Below are positions 1-6,773 of a stretch of DNA of 13,846 nt, in pieces (position 1 is the stretch's first letter; every line of letters begins with the position of its first letter). Source of the DNA: Chloroflexota bacterium (GTDB taxonomy: Bacteria; Chloroflexota; Dormibacteria; CF-121); assembly GCA_005889285.1 (NCBI GenBank), contig VBFF01000015.1, positions 1 to 13,846 of the forward strand, given 5' to 3'. The position numbers and the translations under genes are program-made. The notes below the pieces were generated by a model, which saw only the letters and a program-made list of their open reading frames with translations, did no database searches and had not been told where the DNA came from.

Positions 1-608
1 CCATTCGGCCCCGTCAGCGCGTTGGTCACGTCGCAGGCGACGTCCACGTCGGCTTTCTTCCAGTTGGCATGGACGCCGCCGACATGGATCCGTGCCAGCC
101 GTTTCAGCGCGAGGCCGCCCGCCGGGAGCTCGTGGCCGTGCTCGTCAAGCAGGTGATAGCCGAGCGCCTGCGCCACGCCGGCGCCGCCGTCATTGGTCGC
201 GCTGCCGCCGATGCCCACGATGAAGTGCCGGGCGCCTGCGTCATACGCATGCTGTAACAGCTCCCCGACCCCGTACGTGGTTGTTATCCGCGGGTCGCGT
301 TTCGCTGGCGGCACGAGCGCCAATCCGGCCGCCTTCGCCATCTCGATCACGGCAGTCGATCCGGTGTCGATCAGGCCGTAGCCGGCATCGACCGGATCAT
401 CGAGCGGGCCGCGCACACGGAGCGTCCGTCGCTCGCCGTGCGTGGCGGCGACGAGCGCATCGACGGTGCCGTCGCCCCCATCGGCAATTGGCACCAGCAC
501 GAGGTCCGCGTCTGCGGCGACGATTCGAACGCCTTCGGCAATCGCCTCGGCGGCGTCAAGTGCCGAGAGCGAACCCTTGAAGGCGTTAGGCGCGATGACG
601 ATGCGCAT
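1..608 (-). CDS. Glycerate kinase, GarK/GlxK family (C-terminus cut by window edge)
   Basis: Phosphorylates D-glycerate with ATP, feeding the product into lower glycolysis; a soluble cytoplasmic enzyme. Read backwards from the ATG at 606-608, the frame stays open to the window edge for 202 codons, roughly the first half of a family that is usually about 370-380 residues. The N-terminus MRIVIAPNAFKGSLSA is the family signature, followed by PIADGGDGT (about residues 40-48), VIEMAKAAGLAL (about 87-98) and the glycine-rich GIGGSATNDGGAG (about 131-143). The start is fixed by the match at residue 1; an upstream in-frame ATG is cut off by a TAG. It lies 55 nt downstream of ilvE on the same strand and may be co-transcribed. 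The GlxK versus GarK subgroup, and so 2- versus 3-phosphoglycerate as product, cannot be told from this half. Confidence 0.9.
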   Translation of the reverse strand, partial: MRIVIAPNAFKGSLSALDAAEAIAEGVRIVAADADLVLVPIADGGDGTVDALVAATHGERRTLRVRGPLDDPVDAGYGLIDTGSTAVIEMAKAAGLALVPPAKRDPRITTTYGVGELLQHAYDAGARHFIVGIGGSATNDGGAGVAQALGYHLLDEHGHELPAGGLALKRLARIHVGGVHANWKKADVDVACDVTNALTGPN

Positions 609-663
609 CGGTTGCGCTAGCGCCACTCGCGGCGGCGCATTTTAGTCTCTGGTGTGACTGGAA

Positions 664-1635
664 TTAGTAAACGGGTGTGAGCCAGGACTTGTACTTGGCG
701 CTGCGGCCGCGCACGATCTCGAAATACAGTTTCTGCAGCCGCTCGACGACGGGGCCGACCTGGCCATCGCCGATGAGGCGGCGGTCGACGTCGACCACGG
801 GCGAAATCTGGGCACCGGTGCCGCAGAGGAAGATCTCGTCGGCAACGTAGAGCTCGGAGCGGTCGATCGAGCGCTCCACCACGTCAAGATCCAGCTCCGT
901 GCGCAGCAACTCGATCATCGCCAACCGGGTGAGGCCCTCCAGGATGTTGTCCGACGTAGGCGGCGTAAATACCTTGCCATCGCGAATGACGAAAATATTC
1001 TCTGCGCTGCCTTCACAGACATGCCCCTCGTGGGTCAGCATGATCGCCTCGTCGAAGCCGTTTTCCTGAGCCTCCGTTTTGGCAAGCGCCGAGTTCACGT
1101 AGATGCCCGTGATCTTGGCCCTGGCCGGCGCCGCATTGTCGTCGACTCGCCGCCAGCTCGACACCATGCAGCGAATGCCGCGCTCGATGTCGACGTAATT
1201 GCCGAAGGGCGTCACGTAGATGGCAAAAGAATCTTTGAGATTGTGAAGCCGGACACCGATCTCTTCGGAGCTCTTGAAGGCGAGCGGCCGGATGTACACG
1301 TCCTGCCGGAAGTTGTTGCGCCGGATGAGCTCGATCGTCGTGCTGGCCAGCTCATCCAGGTTGATCGGGATCTTGAGCTTGAGGACCTTGACGGAATTCT
1401 GCATGCGGCGATAGTGCTCGCGAAGTTTGAGCAAAAACAATTGCTCGTGCTCCGGGCTCCAATAACCGCGGATGCCTTCGAAAACCCCGGTGCCGTAGTG
1501 CAGGGCGTGCGTCATCAAACCGAGGCGGGCGTCGCCGTACCGCTTGAACTCGCCGTCCAGGTAGACCCAGTACTGTGCCTGCTCTTTGCGCCGGGCCTCG
1601 GTGGCGCGAGTGACGCCCTCCGCCTTGATCGCCAT
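664..1635 (-). CDS. ilvE: Branched-chain amino acid aminotransferase
   Basis: PLP-dependent class IV aminotransferase that interconverts valine, leucine and isoleucine with their 2-oxo acids, using glutamate/2-oxoglutarate as partner. The 323 residues match the usual bacterial length (about 300-310) plus a short N-terminal extension. Visible family signatures are HALHYGTGVFEGIRGY (43-58), YIRPLAF (114-120), the PLP lysine region ARAKITGIYVNSALAKTEA with Lys174 as the likely Schiff-base lysine, CEGSAENIF (207-215) and CGTGAQISPV (271-280). A TATAAT box ends 8 nt before the ATG and no Shine-Dalgarno motif is visible, so the mRNA may be leaderless or nearly so. It is divergent from the yvcK-like gene and followed at 55 nt by glycerate kinase. 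D-amino acid aminotransferase or aminodeoxychorismate lyase are less likely given the full IlvE motif set. Confidence 0.95.
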   Translation of the reverse strand: MAIKAEGVTRATEARRKEQAQYWVYLDGEFKRYGDARLGLMTHALHYGTGVFEGIRGYWSPEHEQLFLLKLREHYRRMQNSVKVLKLKIPINLDELASTTIELIRRNNFRQDVYIRPLAFKSSEEIGVRLHNLKDSFAIYVTPFGNYVDIERGIRCMVSSWRRVDDNAAPARAKITGIYVNSALAKTEAQENGFDEAIMLTHEGHVCEGSAENIFVIRDGKVFTPPTSDNILEGLTRLAMIELLRTELDLDVVERSIDRSELYVADEIFLCGTGAQISPVVDVDRRLIGDGQVGPVVERLQKLYFEIVRGRSAKYKSWLTPVY

Positions 1636-1643
1636 CTGGGTCG

Positions 1644-1649
1644 ATTATA
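1644..1649 (-). promoter_or_regulatory. -10 box (TATAAT) of ilvE
   Basis: On the minus strand a perfect TATAAT ends 8 nt before the ilvE ATG. Transcription would start about 0-3 nt before the start codon. No convincing -35 hexamer sits 16-18 nt upstream. Confidence 0.55.
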
Positions 1650-1663
1650 TGCCCGGCTCCGGG

Positions 1664-1678
1664 GACCCGGATAGGGTC
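1664..1678. repeat. Short inverted repeat in the ilvE/yvcK divergent gap
   Basis: GACCC, a 5-nt spacer, then GGGTC, followed on the plus strand by TTT. It lies upstream of the ilvE -10 box. It could be an operator half-site pair or a weak hairpin. The stem is too short and the T run too poor for a confident terminator. Confidence 0.2.
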
Positions 1679-1705
1679 TTTAGGACGTAACGAAATGGGC
1701 CGAGT

Positions 1706-1732
1706 TTGAGTTCAAAAATCCTGTGCTAAGCT
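1706..1732 (+). promoter_or_regulatory. Promoter of the yvcK-like gene
   Basis: TTGAGT at 1706-1711 resembles a -35 box. TGCTAAGCT at 1724-1732 is an extended -10 (TGnTAnnnT). The spacer is 15 nt, short of the usual 17, so the -10 is the stronger part. The predicted transcript starts near 1739-1742, directly in front of the GTG at 1743. Confidence 0.45.
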
Positions 1733-1742
1733 TGGGGCGCCG

Positions 1743-2975
1743 GTGGCCCCCTTACGTATGAACCCCCGGGTGGTGCGCTGGTTCACCCCCGGCCTCCATG
1801 TCAAGCGATGGCTCGTCCTCCTGATCTTGGGGATGGTGATCATCAGCCTGGGGATCGGCTATGCGCTACGTAATGTGTACTCGTCTGGTTTCCGCTTCCC
1901 TGGCGTCACTTTCTACCTGACGCTGCAGTTCCTTCCTTACGTTGCCCGCGCGGCACTCTTTGGGGCCCTCGGCCTTTCGATCATCCTCTTTGCCCTCTAC
2001 AAGCTGACCCAGTCCGTCCTGGGCCCCTTCCTCCCGGGCCGCGACCGGGCCCTCTCCGAGATCATCTATAACTATCGCTTTCTGCAGAAGGGGCCCAGGG
2101 TGGTCGCGCTCGGTGGCGGGACGGGCCTCTCCACCATGCTTCGCGGGCTGAAGAAGTACACCGGCAACCTGACCGCGATCGTGACGGTGGCGGACGACGG
2201 CGGCAGCTCGGGCAAGCTGCGGGCGGAGTACCGGATCCTCCCACCCGGCGACTTCCGCCAGTGCATCACCGCCCTGGCCGACGTCGAGCCACTGATGACG
2301 ACCCTCTTTCAACACCGGTTCAAAGAGGGCAGCCTGAACGGGCATTCCTTCGGCAACCTCTTCATCATGGCGATGGCCGAGATCACGGGTGACTTCGAGC
2401 ATGCGATTCGGGAGTCCGGCCGCGTCCTGGCCGTCCGCGGCCAGATCGTGCCATCGACGCTGCGCGACGTCACCCTGATGGCCGAGATGGCCGACGGCCA
2501 GACGCGCGTCGGGGAGTCCAGCATCCCGCATCCGAACGGCGACGGCGATGGCGCGGTGGCGACCGCCATCAAGCGCGTCTTCCTCGAGCCCGAGCCGACC
2601 ATCAACCCGGAGGCCGAGGAGGCGATTCTCAACGCCGAGATGATCGTCGTGCCGGCGATCAAGGTCTTCGTCTGCAACGTCGCCACCCAGCCGGGCGAGA
2701 CCGATGCGTTCCGCGTCAGCGATCACCTCGAGGCCATCGAACGCCACCTGGGCGCGAATATTTTCGATTTCGTCGTCGTCAACAGCAACAACAACTTCAC
2801 GCTGCCGCCGTCGGCGCAGGCGGCGGGCATCAGGCGCGTGGTCTACGATCCCGCCACGGTGAGCAAGCGCAGCATCCACGCCGTGCTGGTCGACGTCGTC
2901 AACCCACGGCTCTCCACCCACCACGACCCCGACAAGCTGGCGCGCGCCATCATGAAGAAGATCTGGCGCTCGTAG
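1743..2975 (+). CDS. YvcK/GlmR-family protein, membrane-anchored, with an apparent internal deletion
   Basis: The family (CofD-like fold) binds UDP-GlcNAc and links central carbon metabolism to cell-wall synthesis in Bacillus. Two hydrophobic helices (about residues 23-45 and 66-87) precede the soluble domain, which begins RVVALGGGTGLSTMLRGL (119-136), then DDGGSSGKLR (151-160), PPGDFRQ (167-173), GHSFGNLF (200-207) and TQPGETDAF (315-323). The stretch normally carrying GPGSLYTSxLPNLLVP, between the acidic helix ending NAEMIV (297-302) and KVFVCN (307-312), is reduced to a few residues, leaving it about 25 residues short there. The GTG at 1743 is chosen because the -10 box lies just upstream; ATG 1758 is the alternative and loses only five residues. 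The rapZ and whiA neighbours common in Gram-positives are absent, so this may be a paralogue. It overlaps the convergent PAP2 gene by 26 bp. Confidence 0.88.
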   Translation: MAPLRMNPRVVRWFTPGLHVKRWLVLLILGMVIISLGIGYALRNVYSSGFRFPGVTFYLTLQFLPYVARAALFGALGLSIILFALYKLTQSVLGPFLPGRDRALSEIIYNYRFLQKGPRVVALGGGTGLSTMLRGLKKYTGNLTAIVTVADDGGSSGKLRAEYRILPPGDFRQCITALADVEPLMTTLFQHRFKEGSLNGHSFGNLFIMAMAEITGDFEHAIRESGRVLAVRGQIVPSTLRDVTLMAEMADGQTRVGESSIPHPNGDGDGAVATAIKRVFLEPEPTINPEAEEAILNAEMIVVPAIKVFVCNVATQPGETDAFRVSDHLEAIERHLGANIFDFVVVNSNNNFTLPPSAQAAGIRRVVYDPATVSKRSIHAVLVDVVNPRLSTHHDPDKLARAIMKKIWRS

Positions 2976-3891
2976 CAAGCTCCGCGGCGCCACGGTCCGA
3001 CCGCCGCTGTGCCCAGAACCGGGTGAACCAGTCCTCGCCGAAGAAGACCGCGAGCACAAAGATCACGCCACCGATGATGTCGACGACGTAGTGCTCGCCG
3101 AGGTAGACGATGCTCAGCCAGACGCAGGCGGTGTAGACGAGCGCCGGCCAGGCCCGGCGACCCCACAGACGTAAGGCGAAGAGCGTACCTAGCAGGGGGT
3201 AGGCCGCGTGCAGCGACGGCATGGCGGCGTACTGGTTGGGCGTCAGCCAGTGGTAGACCGTCGCCGGCACCGGGATGCCCGGAATGTCGGTGAAACTCGG
3301 CAGCGTGTGGTCGATGATTTTCACCACGCTGGGAAGGACCTTCCACGGCGGGGCGACCGGCAGAAGCAAGTAAAAGACAAACGCGGCAAACGACATGGCG
3401 ATCAGCGCCCGCGAAAATCGCAAGAAGGTCCGCCGGTCGACGACCCAGAAGAGGTAGCCGAGTCCAAGCGGAAATGCGAAGTGCAGGAAGTAGAACATTG
3501 TGGCCGCGATGTCGTACCAGCTCAGATGGCCGGCGTGGTAGAAGGCCTGCTGCAGGACCAGGGTCGGCACCTGCCCGAAACTGATCAGCCTTTCGAGTGA
3601 TGTGACGTCGTGGATTGGCATCCCCAGCTTGCCCCCGAGGCCGCGCAGGTACTCGTAGGACAAGAACAGAACGAGAAACGGGATCCAGTCGGCGAGGAAC
3701 AGCCTGGCCCGGCCGAGAACCAGCGCCGCGATCAGCATCAGCAGCAGGAACCGCTCGGGAGAGACCGATATGTGGAGGACGAAGACCATGAACAGCGTGA
3801 CGACGGCCAGGTAGCCGCCGACCAGCGAGGGGATGAGCCAGGAGCGCCGGCGACCTACCCGTGGGCGCTGCGGTGCGTCAGCCGGCTGCAC
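2950..3891 (-). CDS. PAP2-superfamily integral membrane phosphatase/transferase (Aur1/Ipt1-like type)
   Basis: Likely a membrane enzyme acting on lipid-linked phosphates: either a lipid phosphate phosphatase or an inositol-phosphate-type transferase. The 313-residue protein has several hydrophobic helices (about 19-40, 47-80, 129-150, 160-178, 248-264, 268-285). It carries the PAP2 catalytic signatures MPSLHAAYP (224-232, His228) and GEHYVVD (265-271, His267 and Asp271), which sit next to the outer membrane face in this superfamily. The LLLPVAPPW segment (175-183) is typical of the PAP2_3 subgroup rather than of BacA or PgpB. The GTG start at 3891 is supported by a TAAGCT box ending 6 nt upstream, implying a leaderless mRNA. 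It is divergent from the two-component system and has a putative regulator repeat directly upstream of its -10 box, so it may be a target of that system (inference). Substrate unknown. Confidence 0.85.
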   Translation of the reverse strand: MQPADAPQRPRVGRRRSWLIPSLVGGYLAVVTLFMVFVLHISVSPERFLLLMLIAALVLGRARLFLADWIPFLVLFLSYEYLRGLGGKLGMPIHDVTSLERLISFGQVPTLVLQQAFYHAGHLSWYDIAATMFYFLHFAFPLGLGYLFWVVDRRTFLRFSRALIAMSFAAFVFYLLLPVAPPWKVLPSVVKIIDHTLPSFTDIPGIPVPATVYHWLTPNQYAAMPSLHAAYPLLGTLFALRLWGRRAWPALVYTACVWLSIVYLGEHYVVDIIGGVIFVLAVFFGEDWFTRFWAQRRSDRGAAELATSARSSS

Positions 3892-3897
3892 CGAAAG

Positions 3898-3903
3898 AGC
3901 TTA
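3898..3903 (-). promoter_or_regulatory. -10 box (TAAGCT) of the PAP2 gene
   Basis: TAAGCT on the minus strand ends 6 nt before the GTG start, exactly the spacing at which the first transcribed base would be the start codon. The same hexamer is the yvcK -10. No -35 is recognisable; the region where it would lie holds the CTGAGA direct repeat. Confidence 0.5.
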
Positions 3904-3920
3904 CTGAGAGGCGGCTGAGA
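3904..3920. promoter_or_regulatory. Direct repeat CTGAGA-N5-CTGAGA, candidate OmpR-type regulator box
   Basis: Two CTGAGA copies start 11 bp apart (3904 and 3915), one helical turn, the geometry recognised by tandem OmpR/PhoB-family dimers. The box lies between the response regulator gene and the divergent PAP2 gene, immediately upstream of the PAP2 -10 and about 40-55 bp upstream of the regulator's -10. Autoregulation or PAP2 control is inferred only from position and spacing. Confidence 0.35.
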
Positions 3921-3957
3921 AGCCCCCGACAAGATGGGATTTCGCCAAAAGTGCCGT

Positions 3958-3963
3958 TATATT
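3958..3963 (+). promoter_or_regulatory. -10 box (TATATT) of the response regulator gene
   Basis: TATATT ends 10 nt before the ATG at 3974, giving at most a few nucleotides of leader. A weak GGGA at 3964-3967 is the only Shine-Dalgarno-like element. No clear -35. Confidence 0.45.
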
Positions 3964-3973
3964 GGGACTCGAA

Positions 3974-4675
3974 ATGGCAGATTCCGCCCCCGAGCCGACG
4001 ACCTCTCGCAGTCCGCGGGTACTGGTCGTCGACGACGAACGGAGCATCGTCGATTTCATCCGTCTCGGCCTGCAATACGAAGGTTTCCTGGTGCAGACCG
4101 CGCCCGATGGGCAGGCGGCCTTGCGGCTGATCAGTGAGTTCAGGCCGCACGTCGTCGTGCTCGACATCATGATGCCGAAGCTGGACGGCCTGGCCGTCGC
4201 CGAGGCCATTCGTGGCAACAAGGACACCGGCGTGATCATCCTTTCGGCCAAGGACGAGGTCCAGGATCGGATCAAAGGCCTCGAGGTGGGTGCCGACGAT
4301 TACCTGGTCAAGCCGTTCGACTTTGGCGAACTCCTGGCGCGCATCCGGGCGGTCATGCGCCGGCGGAATCCGACGGCCGGACCGCAACTCCAGGTCCAGG
4401 ACGTCACGATGGATGACGCCACCCGAGAAGTTCGTCGCGATGGCCGCGCCGTCGATCTCTCGGCTCGCGAGTTCGACCTGCTACGCCTGCTGATGATGCA
4501 TCCCAACCAGGTGCTGCCCCGCGACCGGATTCTCGACCAGGTCTGGGGCTATAACTTCTTCGGCGACGCGAACAACGTCGAGGTGTACATCCGGTATCTA
4601 CGACAGAAGCTGGGGGATGAGCAGCACCAGCTGATCCAGACGGTCAGGGGAGTCGGATACCGGATCAAGGCATGA
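3974..4675 (+). CDS. OmpR/PhoB-family DNA-binding response regulator
   Basis: Output half of a two-component system: a receiver domain phosphorylated by the adjacent kinase and a winged-helix DNA-binding domain. The 233 residues have the standard layout. Receiver: acidic pair Asp20/Asp21 in VLVVDDE, phospho-acceptor Asp64 in VVLDIMMPKLDG, Ser91 as the switch residue and Lys113 in the LVKPFDFGELLAR motif. Winged helix: about 138-233, with LSAREFDLLRLL (162-173), VWGYNF (190-195), VEVYIRYLRQKLG (202-214) and the terminal TVRGVGYRIK wing. ATG 3974 is preferred over an in-frame TTG at 3962, which overlaps the -10 box. The kinase gene begins 34 nt downstream. The input and regulon cannot be read from the sequence; the upstream CTGAGA repeat is a candidate binding site. 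Confidence 0.95.
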   Translation: MADSAPEPTTSRSPRVLVVDDERSIVDFIRLGLQYEGFLVQTAPDGQAALRLISEFRPHVVVLDIMMPKLDGLAVAEAIRGNKDTGVIILSAKDEVQDRIKGLEVGADDYLVKPFDFGELLARIRAVMRRRNPTAGPQLQVQDVTMDDATREVRRDGRAVDLSAREFDLLRLLMMHPNQVLPRDRILDQVWGYNFFGDANNVEVYIRYLRQKLGDEQHQLIQTVRGVGYRIKA

Positions 4676-4684
4676 ACCATAGGT

Positions 4685-4702
4685 CGCGCCGCGGTCGGCG
4701 CG
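4685..4702 (+). other. GC hairpin between regulator and kinase genes
   Basis: CGCGCCG-CGGT-CGGCGCG is a perfect 7-bp stem with a 4-nt loop, extendable by one wobble and one G-C pair (4683-4704). It fills most of the 34-nt gap and ends 7 nt before the kinase ATG. No T run follows, so it is not a standard terminator. It could reduce or gate kinase translation relative to the regulator. Confidence 0.4.
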
Positions 4703-4709
4703 GCTAGTC

Positions 4710-6152
4710 ATGTCGCGCTTCCGCTCGCTCCGGTGGCGACTGACGTTCCTGTATCTGGGCCTCCTCGCCGTGTTGCTGCTGGCCGGCGGTGTCGCCCAGT
4801 ACTTCGCCGCCCGCGAGGTCCTGTTTCGGACCAACGCCGATGTGCTCGCCAGCGAGTACAACGCCGTTTTTACCGCCTTCCGCAAGGCCAACGCCAGCCG
4901 GCCGGCGGCGGCGCTGCGCGCGCTCATCCTCTCCCAGCAGTTCACCAACGAACTGCGCTCGCGCAATACGTCGGCGGCCGTCTTCGACCTGAACGGTGGG
5001 CAAGTCGCGCTGACGCCTGCCAGCCTGGGGACAGAACAAGTTCCCACTCTCACCACCCAGGCCTACATCGACGCCGCCCGGAGTAAGCCCAGGGCCTATT
5101 ACCTGGCGACCGGAAGCGATGGCACGACGAACTATCTGGTGGTCCTCAACGTGGTCAGAAACGGCACCCGTCCCGTGGCGGTCGCGCAGCTCGCGATCCC
5201 GACGTCCGAGATCGACCAGACGCTGCGAGCAGACCGCCTGCTCGCCATCGTTGGCTCGCTGCTCGTACTGCTCGTGGCCGGACTCTTGAGTCCGCTGATC
5301 GTCGCCAGGGCGCTCCACCCGCTCCACCAGATGTCCACCACGGCCGGAGCCCTTGCGGCCGGCGACTACAAACAGCGGGTCACCGTGCCGAAGACTCGTG
5401 ATGAGATCGGTACTCTGGCGGTCGCATTCAACCAGATGGCCGCCGGCATCGATCATGCCTTCGAGGTCCGCCGGCGATCCGAGGAACAGATGCGCCACTT
5501 TGTCGCCGACGCCTCGCACGAGCTGCGCACCCCATTGACGTCGCTAGCCGGCTATATCGACGTTCTCGGCCGGCGCGACATGGTGGACGCCGAGACCCTC
5601 CAGGCTTCACTGGCGGCGATGCAACAGGAAAGCGCGCGGATGACCCGGCTGGTCAACGACCTCCTGACCCTCACGCGGTTCGAGTCGGGCAAGGCGCCCA
5701 GCCGACAGCCGCTCCAGCTCGATCAGTTCGTCAACCAGGCGCTGAACGAGCTCAGCCTGCCCGACAGGGGAGCCGTGGAGTCGCGCGACATTCAGCCGGG
5801 AGTCACCGTGACGGCCGACCCTGAGGCGCTCAAACAGGTGGTCACCAACCTGGCCCAGAATGCGCTCAAATACGCCCCTGGGGCTGAACAGCGCTGGAGC
5901 GTCTTTACGGCGGACGGGCGAGCCGCCATCCGGCTGCAGGATACCGGCCCTGGGATCTCGCGGCAGGACCTGCCGCACATCTTCGAACGCTTCTACCGAG
6001 GGGAGAAGGCGCGCGACCGGTCGGCGGGCGGCTCGGGGCTGGGCCTGGCGATCGCCCGGTCGATCGTCGAGGCGCACCAGGGGACGATCGAGGCGGCCAG
6101 CGAGCCCGGCCAGGGGGCGACCTTCACGGCCTGGCTGCCGCTCGCGGCTTAA
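4710..6152 (+). CDS. Sensor histidine kinase (HAMP-HisKA-HATPase), partner of the upstream regulator
   Basis: Membrane sensor that autophosphorylates and passes phosphate to the regulator encoded just upstream. The 480 residues run: TM1 (about 11-33), an extracytoplasmic sensory segment of about 140 residues with no family I can name, TM2 (about 178-198), HAMP (about 199-252, with RDEIGTLAVAFNQM at 230-243), and HisKA with the phospho-acceptor His270 in FVADASHELRTPL. The ATPase domain follows, with the N box NLAQNALKYA (380-389), G1 DTGPGIS (411-417), F box IFERFYRGE (424-432) and G2 GSGLGLAIAR (441-450). All catalytic boxes are intact. ATG 4710 has no clear Shine-Dalgarno and follows a GC hairpin. 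The stop shares TTAA with the stop of the convergent RidA-family gene. Confidence 0.95.
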   Translation: MSRFRSLRWRLTFLYLGLLAVLLLAGGVAQYFAAREVLFRTNADVLASEYNAVFTAFRKANASRPAAALRALILSQQFTNELRSRNTSAAVFDLNGGQVALTPASLGTEQVPTLTTQAYIDAARSKPRAYYLATGSDGTTNYLVVLNVVRNGTRPVAVAQLAIPTSEIDQTLRADRLLAIVGSLLVLLVAGLLSPLIVARALHPLHQMSTTAGALAAGDYKQRVTVPKTRDEIGTLAVAFNQMAAGIDHAFEVRRRSEEQMRHFVADASHELRTPLTSLAGYIDVLGRRDMVDAETLQASLAAMQQESARMTRLVNDLLTLTRFESGKAPSRQPLQLDQFVNQALNELSLPDRGAVESRDIQPGVTVTADPEALKQVVTNLAQNALKYAPGAEQRWSVFTADGRAAIRLQDTGPGISRQDLPHIFERFYRGEKARDRSAGGSGLGLAIARSIVEAHQGTIEAASEPGQGATFTAWLPLAA

Positions 6153-6613
6153 CCCTTCAGGCGGATGATCGCCGAGATCTCGACCGGCACACCGAGCGGG
6201 AGTTCGCTGGTCCCCAGCGCCTGGCGAGTGTGGCGGCCCCGCTCGCCGAAGACTTTGAAGATTAAGTCGCTGGCCCCGTTGAGCACCTTCGGCTGCTCCT
6301 CGAACCCCGTCGCGGAGCGGACGAAGCCGCTCAGCTGGATGAACTGCTCGACCTGGTCCAGCGACCCGGCGTGCTGGCGGATGAGCGCCATGATGTTCAG
6401 CGCGCAGATCTCTGCTGCCCGGCCGGCGTCCTTCAGACTGACATCGCCACCCACCACCCCGTGGAATTGGACCTCGCCGTTCCAGCTGGGGATGACGCCG
6501 GACGTGTAAAGCAGCTCGCCCACCTGCTGGACCGGCACGTAGGAGGCCAGCGCCCTGGGGGGGTCCGGCAGCTCGAGACCGAGCGCGCGCAGGGTCGCCT
6601 CAGCCGAATCCAC
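6149..6613 (-). CDS. RidA/YjgF/YER057c/UK114-family protein
   Basis: Small trimeric chorismate-mutase-like fold. Canonical RidA hydrolyses reactive enamine/imine intermediates from PLP enzymes such as threonine dehydratase. The 154 residues are longer than classical RidA (about 128) and start with LRALGLELPDPPRALASYVP, typical of the longer Rid subgroup. Visible motifs are LLYTSGVIP (34-42), CALNIMALIR (70-79) and the conserved C-terminal block TRQALGTSELPLGVPVEI. In that block Arg130 aligns with the substrate-binding arginine of E. coli RidA (Arg105), so deaminase activity is possible but not certain for this subgroup. The GTG at 6613 is the only start in the open stretch before the conserved N-terminus. 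It lies 160 nt downstream of the propeller gene on the same strand, and its stop overlaps the kinase stop by 4 bp. Confidence 0.9.
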   Translation of the reverse strand: MDSAEATLRALGLELPDPPRALASYVPVQQVGELLYTSGVIPSWNGEVQFHGVVGGDVSLKDAGRAAEICALNIMALIRQHAGSLDQVEQFIQLSGFVRSATGFEEQPKVLNGASDLIFKVFGERGRHTRQALGTSELPLGVPVEISAIIRLKG

Positions 6614-6773
6614 GCTCAGGATCCGTCTCGACCGTGTGGTGAGCAGCCGCGATCGACCTCCTCAGCCCGTGTTGGACGGACCGTAGAGAAGAGGGTAGCG
6701 TGGCCGGTCTTAAAGCACCACCCTGAACCCGTGGAGGGATGGTTAACGCGGCCAGCCTGGCTGTGACAGCCGG

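Noticed and set aside
1021..1674. Plus-strand frame of 217 codons opposite ilvE
   Set aside because: No recognisable domain and fully covered by ilvE, whose motifs are intact.
2640..2670. Frameshift in yvcK as explanation of the missing loop
   Set aside because: The reading frame matches the family on both sides without a change of frame, so a clean in-frame loss fits better.
1866..3059. Long minus-strand open frame of 397 codons opposite the yvcK-like gene
   Set aside because: Its translation is Arg/Asp/His-rich low complexity with no family motif, and it is the mirror of a well-supported gene in high-GC DNA.
3962..3973. TTG at 3962 as start of the response regulator
   Set aside because: It overlaps the -10 box; the ATG at 3974 fits the receiver-domain N-terminus and transcript start.
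6656..6662. AGGAGGT on the minus strand upstream of the RidA-family gene
   Set aside because: A strong Shine-Dalgarno in isolation, but no ATG, GTG or TTG follows at usable distance and the gene's start is 42 nt away.
6759..6771. GGCTG-TGA-CAGCC hairpin after the propeller gene as a terminator
   Set aside because: Only a 5-bp stem with no T run on either strand, and it lies upstream of the same-strand RidA-family gene.
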